Origin: Acinetobacter lwoffii
GTDB lineage: Bacteria; Pseudomonadota; Gammaproteobacteria; Pseudomonadales; Moraxellaceae
Assembly (NCBI RefSeq): GCF_002321025.1
Contig: NZ_DCLL01000035.1
Location: 21,326 to 85,325 of the forward strand
Length of the DNA stretch: 64,000 nucleotides
Reading direction: 5' to 3'
Under the pieces are notes generated by a model, which was not told where the DNA came from, did not search any database, and worked only from the letters and a program-made list of their open reading frames with translations. This document shows, one piece after another, positions 1 to 9,700 of this stretch. A program made the position numbers and the translations under genes. The stretch's first letter is position 1. Every line of letters begins with the position of its first letter.

Positions 1-355
1 ACTGATTGATGTCATGCTGGTCTTGCTGATTATGTTTATTATCACAATTCCTTTGCCGAATAACTCGATTAATATCGATCTACCGAATGGAACGCCTCCT
101 GTAACCGATGAAAAACCACCGGAGCTGGTGGAATTACGTCTGGATGCACAAGGTAAGATTTTCTGGAATGAACAGCCGGTAGCAAGCCCTCAGGCTCTGG
201 AAAACTTATTCAAGACCGTAGCGCAAAAAGCGGATCAGGATCAGATTAAAATCAAGGCGGATCGTGCGACAGAATATAAACATATTGCGATGGTCATGGC
301 GGCGGCTCAACGGCTGGAAGTCAAAAAAATTGGCATTATGAGTAATAACAACTAA
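1..355 (+). CDS. exbD: ExbD-type biopolymer transport protein, 5' truncated
   Basis: The reading frame is already open at the left edge (first full codon at base 2), so the N-terminus lies outside the window. The first visible residues are LIDVMLVLLIMF, the single transmembrane helix of ExbD/TolR proteins. Its Asp (bases 8-10) matches the conserved helix Asp that takes part in proton-driven energy transfer with ExbB. A periplasmic domain of about 100 residues follows and ends in SNNN. In the family, ExbD works with ExbB and TonB to energise outer-membrane receptors, for example for siderophores. exbB and tonB would be expected just upstream but cannot be seen. A terminator follows at once. 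TolR is the alternative, but the helix reads more like ExbD. Confidence 0.85.
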   Translation, partial: LIDVMLVLLIMFIITIPLPNNSINIDLPNGTPPVTDEKPPELVELRLDAQGKIFWNEQPVASPQALENLFKTVAQKADQDQIKIKADRATEYKHIAMVMAAAQRLEVKKIGIMSNNN

Positions 356-370
356 GCATTTTCAAGATAT

Positions 371-399
371 AAAAAACCCAGCAGATGCTGGGTTTTTTT
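371..399. terminator. Bidirectional intrinsic terminator between exbD and bfr
   Basis: AAAAAACCCAGCA and TGCTGGGTTTTTT form a stem with A/T runs on both sides. It lies between the convergent exbD (+) and bfr (-) genes and can serve both. Confidence 0.9.
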
Positions 400-411
400 A
401 TTCATCCGGTT

Positions 412-876
412 TTACATCTGTGACTGAATATAATTTTGCAGACCAATCAGTTCGATTAAACGCAATTGTTTTTCTAGCCAGTAAGTATGGTCTTCTTCGG
501 TATCCGACATTTGCTGGCGTAACATATCACGGCTGATATAGTCACCTTTTTCTTCGCATAACTTGATGCCCTGCGCCAGTTTTTCCCGTACATGGTATTC
601 AAGTTTTAGATCGGCTTTCAGGCAGCTCACCACATCGTCGCCAATCTCAACGTCATCGCGCTGCATGTTTGGCGTTCCTTCCAGGAACAGAACACGACGG
701 ATAATTGCATCCGCATGCTGGGACTCTTCCTGCATTTCGTGATCGATACGTTCAAAGATTTTGGTCAACCCCCAATCTTCATACATACGAGAGTGAATCA
801 AGTATTGGTCACGAGCAGCCAGTTCGCCACCGATCAACATATTTAAATAATCTACGATTTCTGGATTTCCGCGCAT
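412..876 (-). CDS. bfr: Bacterioferritin, subunit lacking the haem-ligand Met52
   Basis: A 154-residue ferritin-fold protein that stores iron as a ferric mineral in a 24-subunit shell. The di-iron ferroxidase ligands can be placed at Glu18, Glu51, His54, Glu93 (Glu94 in the E. coli alignment), Glu127 and His130. The family C-terminus (GLQNYIQSQ) is present. E. coli Bfr binds inter-subunit haem through Met52; here the aligned residue is Ser52, between Glu51 and His54. The chain therefore looks ferroxidase-competent but unable to ligate haem in the usual way. Pseudomonads are known to pair haem-binding and non-haem-binding Bfr subunits. The gene is monocistronic with its own promoter (905-933) and ends in the terminator shared with exbD. 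Confidence 0.93.
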   Translation of the reverse strand: MRGNPEIVDYLNMLIGGELAARDQYLIHSRMYEDWGLTKIFERIDHEMQEESQHADAIIRRVLFLEGTPNMQRDDVEIGDDVVSCLKADLKLEYHVREKLAQGIKLCEEKGDYISRDMLRQQMSDTEEDHTYWLEKQLRLIELIGLQNYIQSQM

Positions 877-904
877 TTGAATAACTCCCTACCTGTATTT
901 TGCT

Positions 905-933
905 ATTATGGCGAAAAGCAATTGAATTTGCAA
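905..933 (-). promoter_or_regulatory. Predicted sigma-70 promoter of bfr
   Basis: On the minus strand TTGCAA (928-933) is followed by a 17-base spacer and CATAAT (905-910), about 30 bases before the bfr start. The spacing is ideal and both boxes are near consensus. A perfect 14-bp palindrome sits directly upstream of the -35 box. Confidence 0.6.
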
Positions 934-936
934 AGC

Positions 937-950
937 TTAACCATGGTTAA
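937..950. promoter_or_regulatory. 14-bp perfect palindrome upstream of the bfr promoter
   Basis: TTAACCATGGTTAA is a perfect dyad placed just upstream of the predicted bfr -35 box, where an activator or repressor dimer could bind. It does not look like a canonical Fur box. It lies in the bfr/reductase divergent region (877-1218), where I see no other gene or RNA. Confidence 0.35.
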
Positions 951-1218
951 ATATTTGATTTTTATATAATTAAAATGAGAAGTACTTGCATTTACACTTC
1001 GTTCTTAATGAAATCCCATTTATAAAACAACACTTTGCATTTTCATTACGCTTGGCAATAACCTAAAACTGGCAAATAAACACATGCGTTAAAATTTGTA
1101 AATCTTAATTTTGACCAGACAGATTCATTCTTTTTGTATAAACATCACTGCATTGGCGTACTTCGTGCTTGAATTTCGCTTATCATTCACACAAATTTAA
1201 AACAACAACGGTTCCGAT

Positions 1219-2286
1219 ATGACACATCCACAAACAACAGCGCCTGTTCTGGTTACCGGTGCATCGGGTTATATTGCCAGCTGGGTCATCCAGAAATTAC
1301 TCACGCAAGGCTATACCGTACATGCCACGGTGCGCGACCTGAATAAAAGTAAAAGCTTTGCCCATTTAGAAAAAATTGCCGACAGCACGCCGGGAACTCT
1401 CAAGTTATTTCAGGCCAATTTATTAAGCCCAGGCTCTTTTGATCAGGCGATGCAAGGTTGTGAAATTGTCTTTCATATGGCCTCACCTTTTGTGGTCACT
1501 AACTATAAAGATGCAGTAAAAGATATTATTGAACCTGCGGTGTTAGGCACTGAAAATGTACTGAATAGTGTCAATCAGACCGAATCAGTGAAACGCGTGA
1601 TCGTCACATCGAGTATCGCATCCACCTATGGCGATGCCATTGATATTCTACAAACTGAAAATAACAGTTTTGATGAATCATGCTGGAATACCACCAGTTC
1701 GGCCACGCATCAGCCTTATCCTTATTCCAAAGTCATGGCAGAGCGTAAAGCCTGGGAAATGGCTGAAGCACAAAATCGCTGGGATCTGGTCTGTATCAAT
1801 CCTGCACTGGTTTTTGGTCAATCCTTAACGCCAAATACCCAATCCGGCAGTGTGGAAGTCCTGCAACAGTTTGCCAATGGCATGACCTTGCTTGGTGTCC
1901 CGCCGATGTGGAATGGCGTAGTCGATGTTCAGGATGTCGCTGAAGCACATATCCGTGCTGCGTTTAATCCACAAGCGCATGGCCGTTATATCATTTGTAG
2001 TGAAAGCTTGAGCCTGCTGGAAATGGGCCAAATTCTACGGGCACATTTTGGCAATAAGTTTCCGTTCCCGCGCAATCAACTGCCGAAGGCAGCTTTCAAA
2101 ATGTTCGGGCCTGTAGCAGGTTTTAGCCGCAAATTTGTTGAACTCAATATGGGTTATCCAATTTTCTTTAATGCACAAAAAAGTAAGGATAAACTCGGTC
2201 TGGAATATCGTCCGGTGAAAGAGAGTCTGGTCGAGCACTTCCAGCAATTACTAGATGATGGTGTGGTGAAAAAATATATTCCTTAA
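1219..2286 (+). CDS. NAD(P)-dependent reductase, dihydroflavonol-4-reductase-like extended SDR
   Basis: A 355-residue protein of the extended short-chain dehydrogenase/reductase superfamily. The N-terminus carries the Rossmann dinucleotide motif GASGYIASW (residues about 14-22). The catalytic TSS...YPYSK segment (YxxxK, Tyr about 168) follows. The closest recognisable group is the dihydroflavonol-4-reductase/cinnamoyl-CoA-reductase-like enzymes, which reduce aldehydes or ketones; the bacterial substrate cannot be told from sequence. There is no signal peptide, so it should be cytosolic. It stands alone, divergent from bfr, and is followed by a long imperfect inverted repeat. Confidence 0.85.
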   Translation: MTHPQTTAPVLVTGASGYIASWVIQKLLTQGYTVHATVRDLNKSKSFAHLEKIADSTPGTLKLFQANLLSPGSFDQAMQGCEIVFHMASPFVVTNYKDAVKDIIEPAVLGTENVLNSVNQTESVKRVIVTSSIASTYGDAIDILQTENNSFDESCWNTTSSATHQPYPYSKVMAERKAWEMAEAQNRWDLVCINPALVFGQSLTPNTQSGSVEVLQQFANGMTLLGVPPMWNGVVDVQDVAEAHIRAAFNPQAHGRYIICSESLSLLEMGQILRAHFGNKFPFPRNQLPKAAFKMFGPVAGFSRKFVELNMGYPIFFNAQKSKDKLGLEYRPVKESLVEHFQQLLDDGVVKKYIP

Positions 2287-2288
2287 TC

Positions 2289-2360
2289 GTACTAGCTCAA
2301 ACCTGATCTGACAGTTACCGATTTTTTATTGTGTCTGTCAGATTAAATTTGAGCTACTAC
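2289..2360. repeat. Long imperfect inverted repeat downstream of the SDR gene
   Basis: The outer arms (2289-2301 and 2348-2360) pair with one mismatch around TAGCTCAAA/TTTGAGCTA. The inner arms (2306-2314 and 2335-2343) pair perfectly as ATCTGACAG/CTGTCAGAT, with a 4-base internal loop. The apical loop of about 20 bases holds a T6 run. There is no U-tract after the stem, so it is not a standard intrinsic terminator for the reductase gene. Confidence 0.6.
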
Positions 2361-2406
2361 ACCGACTTATGCGCCCACAAGCTCACTATTCCTGCCTAAA
2401 AACAAG

Positions 2407-3396
2407 CTAAGCAGAAGCCCAACGCGCATTTTTCCACGCTTGCTGTTGCTTTGCATCTAGAAAAGTCCAAGCCACAAAACGACTCTCTTTTTGCCCCTGC
2501 GTCATTTTAATGGTTTTTACCTCCACTGCACCGCACTTACGCAAGGTATTTAACAGCATAGGCAATTTGGTTTTCTTAGAAACCAGTGTACTAAACCAAA
2601 GACATTGCTCAGCAAACTGTGTGCTCTCTTGTACCATCTGGCAAACAAAGCGTTCTTCTCCACCGTCACACCACAGCTCGTTCTTTTGTCCGCCAAAGTT
2701 TAACACCACTTTAGACCGATCAACCGGTTTGCCAAGTTTGCGTATTTTTTGCGTTGCTGTGGCATTTGCTTCATCTTGCGAAGCATGAAATGGTGGGTTA
2801 CACAGGGTCAAATCAAAACGATCTGAAGGTTTAATCACACCTTTGAAAATATTGCTCGGTGTCTTTTGCAATCGAATCTGAATCCCCTTCCTGAGATTTG
2901 GATTTGCCTCCACAATAAATTGAGCACTTTTTACCGATGCAGGATGAATGTCTGAGCCAACAAATTTCCAACCATAACTACGATGACCAATAATCGGATA
3001 AATACAGTTCGCGCCCACCCCAATATCTAATACGTGAACGGCGTGTCCTGTTGGAATCTGACCTTTATTGCTATCACTCAACAAGTCAGCTAAATAGTGA
3101 ATATAGTCGGCTCTACCCGGAATAGGTGGGCAAAGATAATCTTGAGGAATATCCCAATATTGAATACCATAAAAATGCTTGAGCAATGCTTTATTGAGCA
3201 TTTTCACAGCTTGAGGATCAGAAAAGTTGACTGAAAGATCGTTATATTGATTCGGGCTGATAAAAGGGGCAAGTTCCGGACAACTCTTGATTAACTGAGG
3301 AAAATCGTAACGACTACGATGCAGATTTCGTGCATGTAATTCCGATTTTTGTTGCGGAAAAGATTTCTTTGCTTGAGCCATGTGTATGCCAATCAT
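2407..3396 (-). CDS. rlmF: 23S rRNA (adenine(1618)-N(6))-methyltransferase RlmF
   Basis: A 329-residue SAM-dependent methyltransferase. The SAM-binding strand reads VLDIGVGANCIYP (about residues 144-156) and the catalytic N6-adenine motif is CNPPFH (about 198-203), typical of RlmF (YbiN), which methylates A1618 of 23S rRNA. The length fits the family. Possible starts are TTG at 3399, ATG at 3396 and ATG at 3381 (MAQAKK); none has a clear ribosome-binding site, and I give the first ATG. It is a single gene with no operon partner. Confidence 0.92.
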   Translation of the reverse strand: MIGIHMAQAKKSFPQQKSELHARNLHRSRYDFPQLIKSCPELAPFISPNQYNDLSVNFSDPQAVKMLNKALLKHFYGIQYWDIPQDYLCPPIPGRADYIHYLADLLSDSNKGQIPTGHAVHVLDIGVGANCIYPIIGHRSYGWKFVGSDIHPASVKSAQFIVEANPNLRKGIQIRLQKTPSNIFKGVIKPSDRFDLTLCNPPFHASQDEANATATQKIRKLGKPVDRSKVVLNFGGQKNELWCDGGEERFVCQMVQESTQFAEQCLWFSTLVSKKTKLPMLLNTLRKCGAVEVKTIKMTQGQKESRFVAWTFLDAKQQQAWKNARWASA

Positions 3397-3540
3397 CAAC
3401 GGGAGAACAGAATCAATAAGGCAGGATCTATACCTGCAAATGAATCGATATTGTACGTGAATTCAACTCACATTGCCGAACCCGTCCTTGTATTTGTCTA
3501 TCCTCCCCCTCTCATTCACCTATAGTTTTGAACTAGCAAT

Positions 3541-3582
3541 AAAAAAGACACCTGAAGATTCATCATCCTCGGTGTCTTTTTT
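3541..3582. terminator. Intrinsic terminator downstream of ligA
   Basis: AAAAAAGACACC (3541-3552) and GGTGTCTTTTTT (3571-3582) form a symmetric stem with an 18-base loop, 25 bases past the ligA stop. On the minus strand it ends in a U-run. Confidence 0.8.
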
Positions 3583-3606
3583 ATTTGAGTCATTGTTTAG
3601 AACTGA

Positions 3607-5646
3607 TTAGTCTTCGATTTGCCCATACTCTTTCATGAGTGTAATAAACTGTTCTTCATTCAAAACTGGAACGCCCAATTTTTCCGCTTTATCGAGCTTA
3701 GAACCCGCTTTTTCACCCGCCACCACACATTTGGTCTTGCTAGAAACACTACCGCTAACACGTGCACCCAAGGCTTGCAGCAATTGCGTCGCTTCATCAC
3801 GTCCCATAGAACTTAAAGTACCCGTCACCACCCAGCTTTCGCCATTCAGTGGTTGGCGCGTTGGTGCAATTGGCGCATCCCAGTGAATACCCGCAGCTAA
3901 CAAACGATCCAAGACTTCCAGATTATGCGGTGCCTGGAAGAAATCCAGAATCCATTCTGCTGTGATATCACCAACATCTGGAGTTTTCTTTAATGCTTCC
4001 AGATCTGCCTCACGTAAGGCATCCAGCGTCTGGAAAGTATTAGCCAGCATCCGCGCCGTAGTTTCACCCACCCCACGAATACCGAGAGCATAGATAAAAG
4101 CAGCCAGTGTGGTTTTTTTGCTGTTTTTGATAGCATCTAAAAGATTTTGAACCGATTTGGCGCCCATCTTTTCAATACCGAGCAAAGTCTCACGATGTTC
4201 ATGCAGATGGTAAATATCTGAGACATCTTTAAGTAGATTCAGATGCAGCAACGATTCTGCCCAACGGTCACCCAAGCCTTCAATATCCATGGCTTTACGT
4301 GAGACAAAGTGACGAATGGCCTCGATACGTTGCGCGGCACAATATAGTCCACCGGAACAGCGTGCCAAGGCTTCGCCTTCTGGCATGACCACGGGTGAAT
4401 CACAGACTGGGCATTGCTCAGGTAAATGCACTTCGACTGCATCAACCGGGCGAAATTCCGGCCAGACTTTTTCCACCTTAGGAATCACATCACCACTACG
4501 ATAAACACTGACGGTATCGCCAATGCGTACATCCAGACGGTGAATTTCGCCGATATTATGCAGTGTCACATTGGAAACTGTTACTCCACCGACAGCGACC
4601 GGATTTAAACGCGCGACCGGCGTCAGGGTTCCAGTACGACCTACTTGCCAATTAATATTTTCTACTGTGGTTAGGGCGGCAACTGCCGGAAATTTATAGG
4701 CGGTGGCCCAACGCGGTTCACGGCTCAGGAAACCGAGTTGTTGCTGCTGTTTCAGGTTATTAACCTTAATCACCATGCCATCGATTTCGACACTGAGGCT
4801 GGCACGCTCATCAATAATCTGTTCATAGACCTTTTGCACGTCTTGAATACTGTCACAGATAAAGTGACGCTCGCCAACCGCAAAACCGAACTGATGTAAC
4901 CATTCCAGACTGGCGGACATAGTGGTTTGACCATGATGCGGTACACACTGGGCTATCCCATAAGCATAAAAAGCCAATGGCCGCGAGGCAGCAATATTCG
5001 GGTCTAGCTGACGCAAACTTCCTGCCGCAGCATTACGCGGATTGGCAAAGGTCTTTTCACCTTTGGCCGCATTGGACGCGTTTAATTTTTCAAAACCGGA
5101 TTTTGGCATCAATACTTCGCCACGTACTTCTAACAAATCGGGAATGATGCCATTCACCGGAGGTAAAAGTTTCGGCAGGTTGCGAATGGTTCTGACATTC
5201 TGGGTGATGTCTTCACCGGTTTCCCCATCGCCGCGTGTCACCCCACGCGTCAATACGCCATGCTCATACCAGAGTGAAATGGCCAGACCATCAAATTTCA
5301 GTTCCACATCATATTCAATTTTTTGATTTGGCAAACGTTCTTCAATACGGCGGGCAAAAGCCAGCAGATCTTCCTGATTAAAGACATTACCCAATGACAG
5401 CATCGGCACGGCGTGTGTTACGGTCACAAATTTTGAAAGCACCTGTCCACCGACTTTATCGGTCGGGCTATCGGACTGGATCAGATCAGGATATTGTTGT
5501 TCTAGGGCTCTAAGCTGATGAAAGAGCTGATCATATTCACTGTCTTCAATGCTCGGTTGATCCATCACATAATAAGCATGGTTATGCTTGGCAAGCAGTT
5601 GAATCAGTTGACGCATTTGCGCAATGACAGTGGCATCTTGGGTCAT
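3607..5646 (-). CDS. ligA: NAD-dependent DNA ligase
   Basis: A 679-residue NAD+-dependent DNA ligase that seals nicks in replication and repair. The frame is open to 5877, but the start at 5646 (MTQDATVIAQ) is chosen: it has a GGTGAA ribosome-binding site and avoids overlap with zipA. In order it carries the NMN-binding Ia domain, the adenylation motif KFDG with catalytic Lys117, an OB fold, a four-Cys zinc finger (CPVCDS...C...C, about residues 411-434), helix-hairpin-helix repeats and a C-terminal BRCT domain (about 600-679). Length and order match E. coli LigA. It is the last gene of the gntR-smc-zipA-ligA run, separated from zipA by a hairpin terminator. Confidence 0.97.
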   Translation of the reverse strand: MTQDATVIAQMRQLIQLLAKHNHAYYVMDQPSIEDSEYDQLFHQLRALEQQYPDLIQSDSPTDKVGGQVLSKFVTVTHAVPMLSLGNVFNQEDLLAFARRIEERLPNQKIEYDVELKFDGLAISLWYEHGVLTRGVTRGDGETGEDITQNVRTIRNLPKLLPPVNGIIPDLLEVRGEVLMPKSGFEKLNASNAAKGEKTFANPRNAAAGSLRQLDPNIAASRPLAFYAYGIAQCVPHHGQTTMSASLEWLHQFGFAVGERHFICDSIQDVQKVYEQIIDERASLSVEIDGMVIKVNNLKQQQQLGFLSREPRWATAYKFPAVAALTTVENINWQVGRTGTLTPVARLNPVAVGGVTVSNVTLHNIGEIHRLDVRIGDTVSVYRSGDVIPKVEKVWPEFRPVDAVEVHLPEQCPVCDSPVVMPEGEALARCSGGLYCAAQRIEAIRHFVSRKAMDIEGLGDRWAESLLHLNLLKDVSDIYHLHEHRETLLGIEKMGAKSVQNLLDAIKNSKKTTLAAFIYALGIRGVGETTARMLANTFQTLDALREADLEALKKTPDVGDITAEWILDFFQAPHNLEVLDRLLAAGIHWDAPIAPTRQPLNGESWVVTGTLSSMGRDEATQLLQALGARVSGSVSSKTKCVVAGEKAGSKLDKAEKLGVPVLNEEQFITLMKEYGQIED

Positions 5647-5655
5647 AATTTCACC

Positions 5656-5680
5656 ATAAAAAAGGGCGGAAAATCCGCCC
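5656..5680 (-). terminator. Intrinsic terminator between zipA and ligA, abutting the ligA RBS
   Basis: On the minus strand GGGCGGATTTTCCGCCC is followed by a T6 run and then by the ligA ribosome-binding site. Only about 10 bases separate the T-run from the ligA start codon. It would partly uncouple ligA from upstream transcription. Confidence 0.75.
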
Positions 5681-5755
5681 TGTTGAATATTCAGCTTTTG
5701 GCTATTATAAAAATTGCAGTCTACAGATTCAACTTGGAGATTGAACAAAGCAGCC

Positions 5756-6721
5756 TTAAACTTCCGTGCCTTGTCCAGCACGATAATCAATCGCCTGATG
5801 GCGCCAGAATTCACGTAATTGTGGAGTAAATTCCTGCTGGTTCTGGTCATAGACCAGACCGTCCACTTCACGGGCAATCAGACGTGAAATACTGTCCATG
5901 GTATCAAACGCATTTTGTACATCGCTATGCGGTAAAGCCAGGAAGAATGCCAAACCTTTCACTTCCTGCGTTGATAAGGTTTCCAGATCAAAGCCTTCCA
6001 TTCCGGTATCGGTCATTTGCAATACTGAAAACAGCAGTTTTGAACCATCTTCACTATAACGGTGGAAACAGGCCAATTCACCATAACGCAGGCCATATTT
6101 CAATAAAACCTTCAAGGTTTTATCACCCGAAAGTACACGGCCTTGCGGATAGATATGCAAAGAAATAATGGTTTCAGCATTGGACAAAGCACTTTCTTCA
6201 TCCACTATTTTTTGCTCATGCAGATGTGCATCCAGAATACTACTTTCATCATTAAATTCAGAAATTTCTGCTTTTTCGATGTTGCTGTTCAGGCTGAATT
6301 CAGGCATTTCTTCCTTGGTTTCAATCTGGCTATTCTTCTGTTCCGCTTCTACCTGTTGAACATCTGCTGCCGTGACTACCGACTTTTCCACTACTTCAGC
6401 TTCTGTTGACGGGGCAGCTACAGGAGTTTCGACTGCTTTTGGCTCAACCGGAGTTGATTCAGCCTTGCGAAAGGCGGAAGGCTTTTCAGGAGCCGGTTCA
6501 TCTATACCCAAGCTTGGCTCGATACGATCAGATTCGACATCCTGTTGTGCCAACTGAGAACGTACATGCCTTGGAATGATCGGTGTCTGGCTATCCGGGT
6601 CGATATGCAGGTTGGCATCCAGTGAAGGTACAGCCTCTACAGGTTTTTTGAACAGCATTCTTATACCAAACAGCATAATCACAATTGCGATAACAATCCC
6701 GATAATGGTGGTGATTTCCAT
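5756..6721 (-). CDS. zipA: Cell division protein ZipA
   Basis: A 321-residue inner-membrane division protein. It has the ZipA layout: a short N-terminal membrane anchor (about residues 4-22, ending FGIRMLF), a long acidic Pro/Glu/Val-rich linker (about 30-180), and a C-terminal FtsZ-binding domain (about 185-315, beginning SLHIYPQG and including RYSEDGSKLLFSV). In the family, ZipA tethers FtsZ filaments to the membrane in the early Z-ring. The gene starts one base after the smc stop, so the two are probably translationally coupled. Confidence 0.95.
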   Translation of the reverse strand: MEITTIIGIVIAIVIMLFGIRMLFKKPVEAVPSLDANLHIDPDSQTPIIPRHVRSQLAQQDVESDRIEPSLGIDEPAPEKPSAFRKAESTPVEPKAVETPVAAPSTEAEVVEKSVVTAADVQQVEAEQKNSQIETKEEMPEFSLNSNIEKAEISEFNDESSILDAHLHEQKIVDEESALSNAETIISLHIYPQGRVLSGDKTLKVLLKYGLRYGELACFHRYSEDGSKLLFSVLQMTDTGMEGFDLETLSTQEVKGLAFFLALPHSDVQNAFDTMDSISRLIAREVDGLVYDQNQQEFTPQLREFWRHQAIDYRAGQGTEV

Positions 6722-6722
6722 A

Positions 6723-9700
6723 TTATACCTCCGCAGCTAGGCCGTATTCTTTTGCCTGTTCCAAATTAACTGTCACTAATTTTGATGTTCCCGGTTCAGG
6801 CATGGTTACACCTAAAAGATCAGTCGCCATCATCATTGCAAGTTTGTTATGGGTAATATAAATAAATTGCACGTGTTCAGAAAGCTCTTTGACTAAATTA
6901 CAAAAGCGTCCCACATTGGCATCATCCAGCGGTGCATCGACTTCATCCAGTACGCAAAATGGTGCCGGATTTAAGCGAAAAATCGCGAATACCAATGCTA
7001 ATGCAGTTAAAGCCTTTTCTCCACCCGAGAGTAAGGCCAATGAGCTGTTTCGCTTACCTGGTGGTCGGGCCATGAGTTTTACACCCGACTGCCAGCCATC
7101 TTCAAGGCTTAAACTCGCCTCACCGCCTTCAAACACTTTCGGGAACAGGTTTTGCAGTTCAGCATTGACCTGGTCAAACGTGTGCATAAACAGTTTACGG
7201 GTTTCCTGATCAATACTCTTCATCGCAGCCTGTAGCTGTTCAACCGTATTTTCCAGATCCTGCATCTGGTGACTCAGTTCCTCATAACGTTTTGATACTT
7301 CTTCATATTCTTCAGAAGCCGCCAGATTGACTGCACCGAGTTTATCAAACTGAGCCTGAGCTTTTTCCAGTTTCGCCTGATGTGCTTTAACATCAATATC
7401 GAGTCCGGAAATTACTTCACTATTCAACTCTTTCAGTTGTTCAGAATAATGCTGCAAATCAGATTTGGCAGCCTGCCAGGCCAGACGTTTTTCTTCCAGT
7501 GTAGTGCGGAGTTTTTCATCCTGCTGCTGGAAGCTGTGACGCTGTTCGGTCAGCTGCTGCTGTTTGCTCTGCACCTGATTTAATTCAACCTGCCAGTCGG
7601 CCCAGGTTTTTTGCAGCTTTTCAGTGATCTGCGCCTGTTCATTGAACTGGCTCTGTAAAGCAGGTAATTCCAACTGTACCGGATCGACAAACTTTTTGGC
7701 TTGTTCGATTTGTGCAGTAATTTGCTGAGACTGTTCTTTTAGGAAAACCTGATCTTTTTCCAGTAATTCAATCTGCTGCTGGCTTTGCACATTTTGCCGG
7801 CGCAACACTTCCAGTTCCTGCTGCGCTTGCTGATTGAGCTGCTGTGAGTCATCCAGCTGAGCACTCAATTCTTCTAGCTGGAATTGCAGGGTTTTATAAT
7901 TTGGTAGCGCCTGTTCCAGTTTGATATTCAAGGCATGCAGATCAATTTCCAGATCATCTTTCTGCATGGCATCTTCTTCAAGCTGCTCATCCAGTTGTTG
8001 TAACTGATGCTGTAATTGCTGCTTTTGCAATGCGAAAGCCTGAGCACTACTTTGTACTTTGGCAATATTGACATCGAGTTGCTGCAGCTGCTTTTGGGTA
8101 TGCTTGTGCTGCTCACTGATGCTTTGAATCCGGCTTTGCAAAGCTTTAACCTGATCGGTGAGTTCAGGTAACTGCTGCTCCAACTGCATAAACTTAGGTT
8201 CAAGTTCTGCAAGTTGCTGCTCGATTTCATCCAGACGGATTCGATGACTCAATGCACCTTGTCCGGCCTGACTAGCTTCATCATAGTCCAGTGCAATCAT
8301 CCAATCCGCACCAACATGGTAGCCATCTAAACTCAGTAATGTCTGGCCTTGTAATAACTCAGTTTGAAGAGGCAATGCTTGCGCTAATGTATCTACGACC
8401 GCGACTTGTTGCCACAGTGAATAATGTGGAGATTCAATCCAATCGGCCAGACACATCGTATTGGCAATCTGAATTTTATTCTGAACAGCCTGTTGCTTTA
8501 ACTGACGCGCACAATCTTCAAGGAAGTGCTCGCCCTCTGTCAAAATCTGGGCAGACAGCCACTTAGCCAAAAACTTTTCGATCAGGCTGGCATGTACCTT
8601 GCCTGCATCATTGAGCTTAAGTACATGCATTAACTGTATCGCATTACTCTTGGCATTTGGGTTGGCTTTGGTCAGTAATTGGCTCAGGTTTTTCTTTTCT
8701 GAATGAAGTACCTGAATTTCAGATTTGAGCTGCATCAGCTGTTGTTGACGACTCGCCTGCTCTTCCTGAATCTGCTCGAATTGAGTTCTTAAATCTGTTA
8801 ATTGAATTTCATAGCCAACGATTTGCTGTTCAACTTGGGCTTTGTCTGCATGATACTGCTCCAGCTCATCTTGCTGCGCCTGTTGCTGAATCTGTGCACT
8901 TTGCTGTTGTAGCGTCTGTTTCTGCTGTTCAATCCGTTCAATATTCTTTACCAGTTGCTCGCTTTGAGCCAGCATCTGTAATTTACGCTGTTGCTGCTGT
9001 TCGACCTGGGTTTTGATCTGGGTAAATTGCGCTGCCACAGTGCTATGCTGTGACTTGAGCTCAGTCAGATTTTGGCTTTGCGCCTGACTCTGGCCATCTT
9101 GCTGCTGCAATTGCGCCTGCTGATCTTCAAATTGCTGCTGCAAGGTTTCGAGTTGCAGTTCAATCAACTGCAAACGCTCTTTGGTTTGGGCTTTTTGCTG
9201 TTCCAGCTTGATCAGACTGCTGGAATTCTGCTCTAGCAAAGACTGCTTTTGTTGCAGGGTCATTTCCAGTTCAGCCAGTTTTTTCTCGGCCTGTTGCCAT
9301 TCACTTTGCAAAGGAGTGGATTGCTGAATCAGACGCTGGAACAGTTCACTGGTGCTGCCCAAATCATGTTCAACGCTGGTCAGTTCGGAACGCACCAGCT
9401 TAAAGTTTTCCCCGAGCGTATTCATCTCAAGGGTATATTCTTCCTGTAAACGCTGGCTTTGCTCACATTGAAAAGACAGAATTTCGATCTTGATGGTACG
9501 GATCTGTCCTTCCAGTTCTTTATATTGAATCGCACTTTCCGACTGACGTTTCAGGGTTTTTAGCTGAGATTTCAGTTCGGAGACGATATCTTCCAGACGC
9601 GACAGGTTTTGCGTGGTGTGATCCAGATGTAGCATGGTTTCACGGCGACGCGCCTGATAGCGTGATACACCCGCGGCTTCTTCAATATAAACCCGCATTT

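Noticed and set aside
5647..5877. N-terminal extension of LigA to 5877
   Set aside because: It overlaps the 3' end of zipA and the terminator, and the residues do not resemble LigA; the start at 5646 has a good ribosome-binding site.
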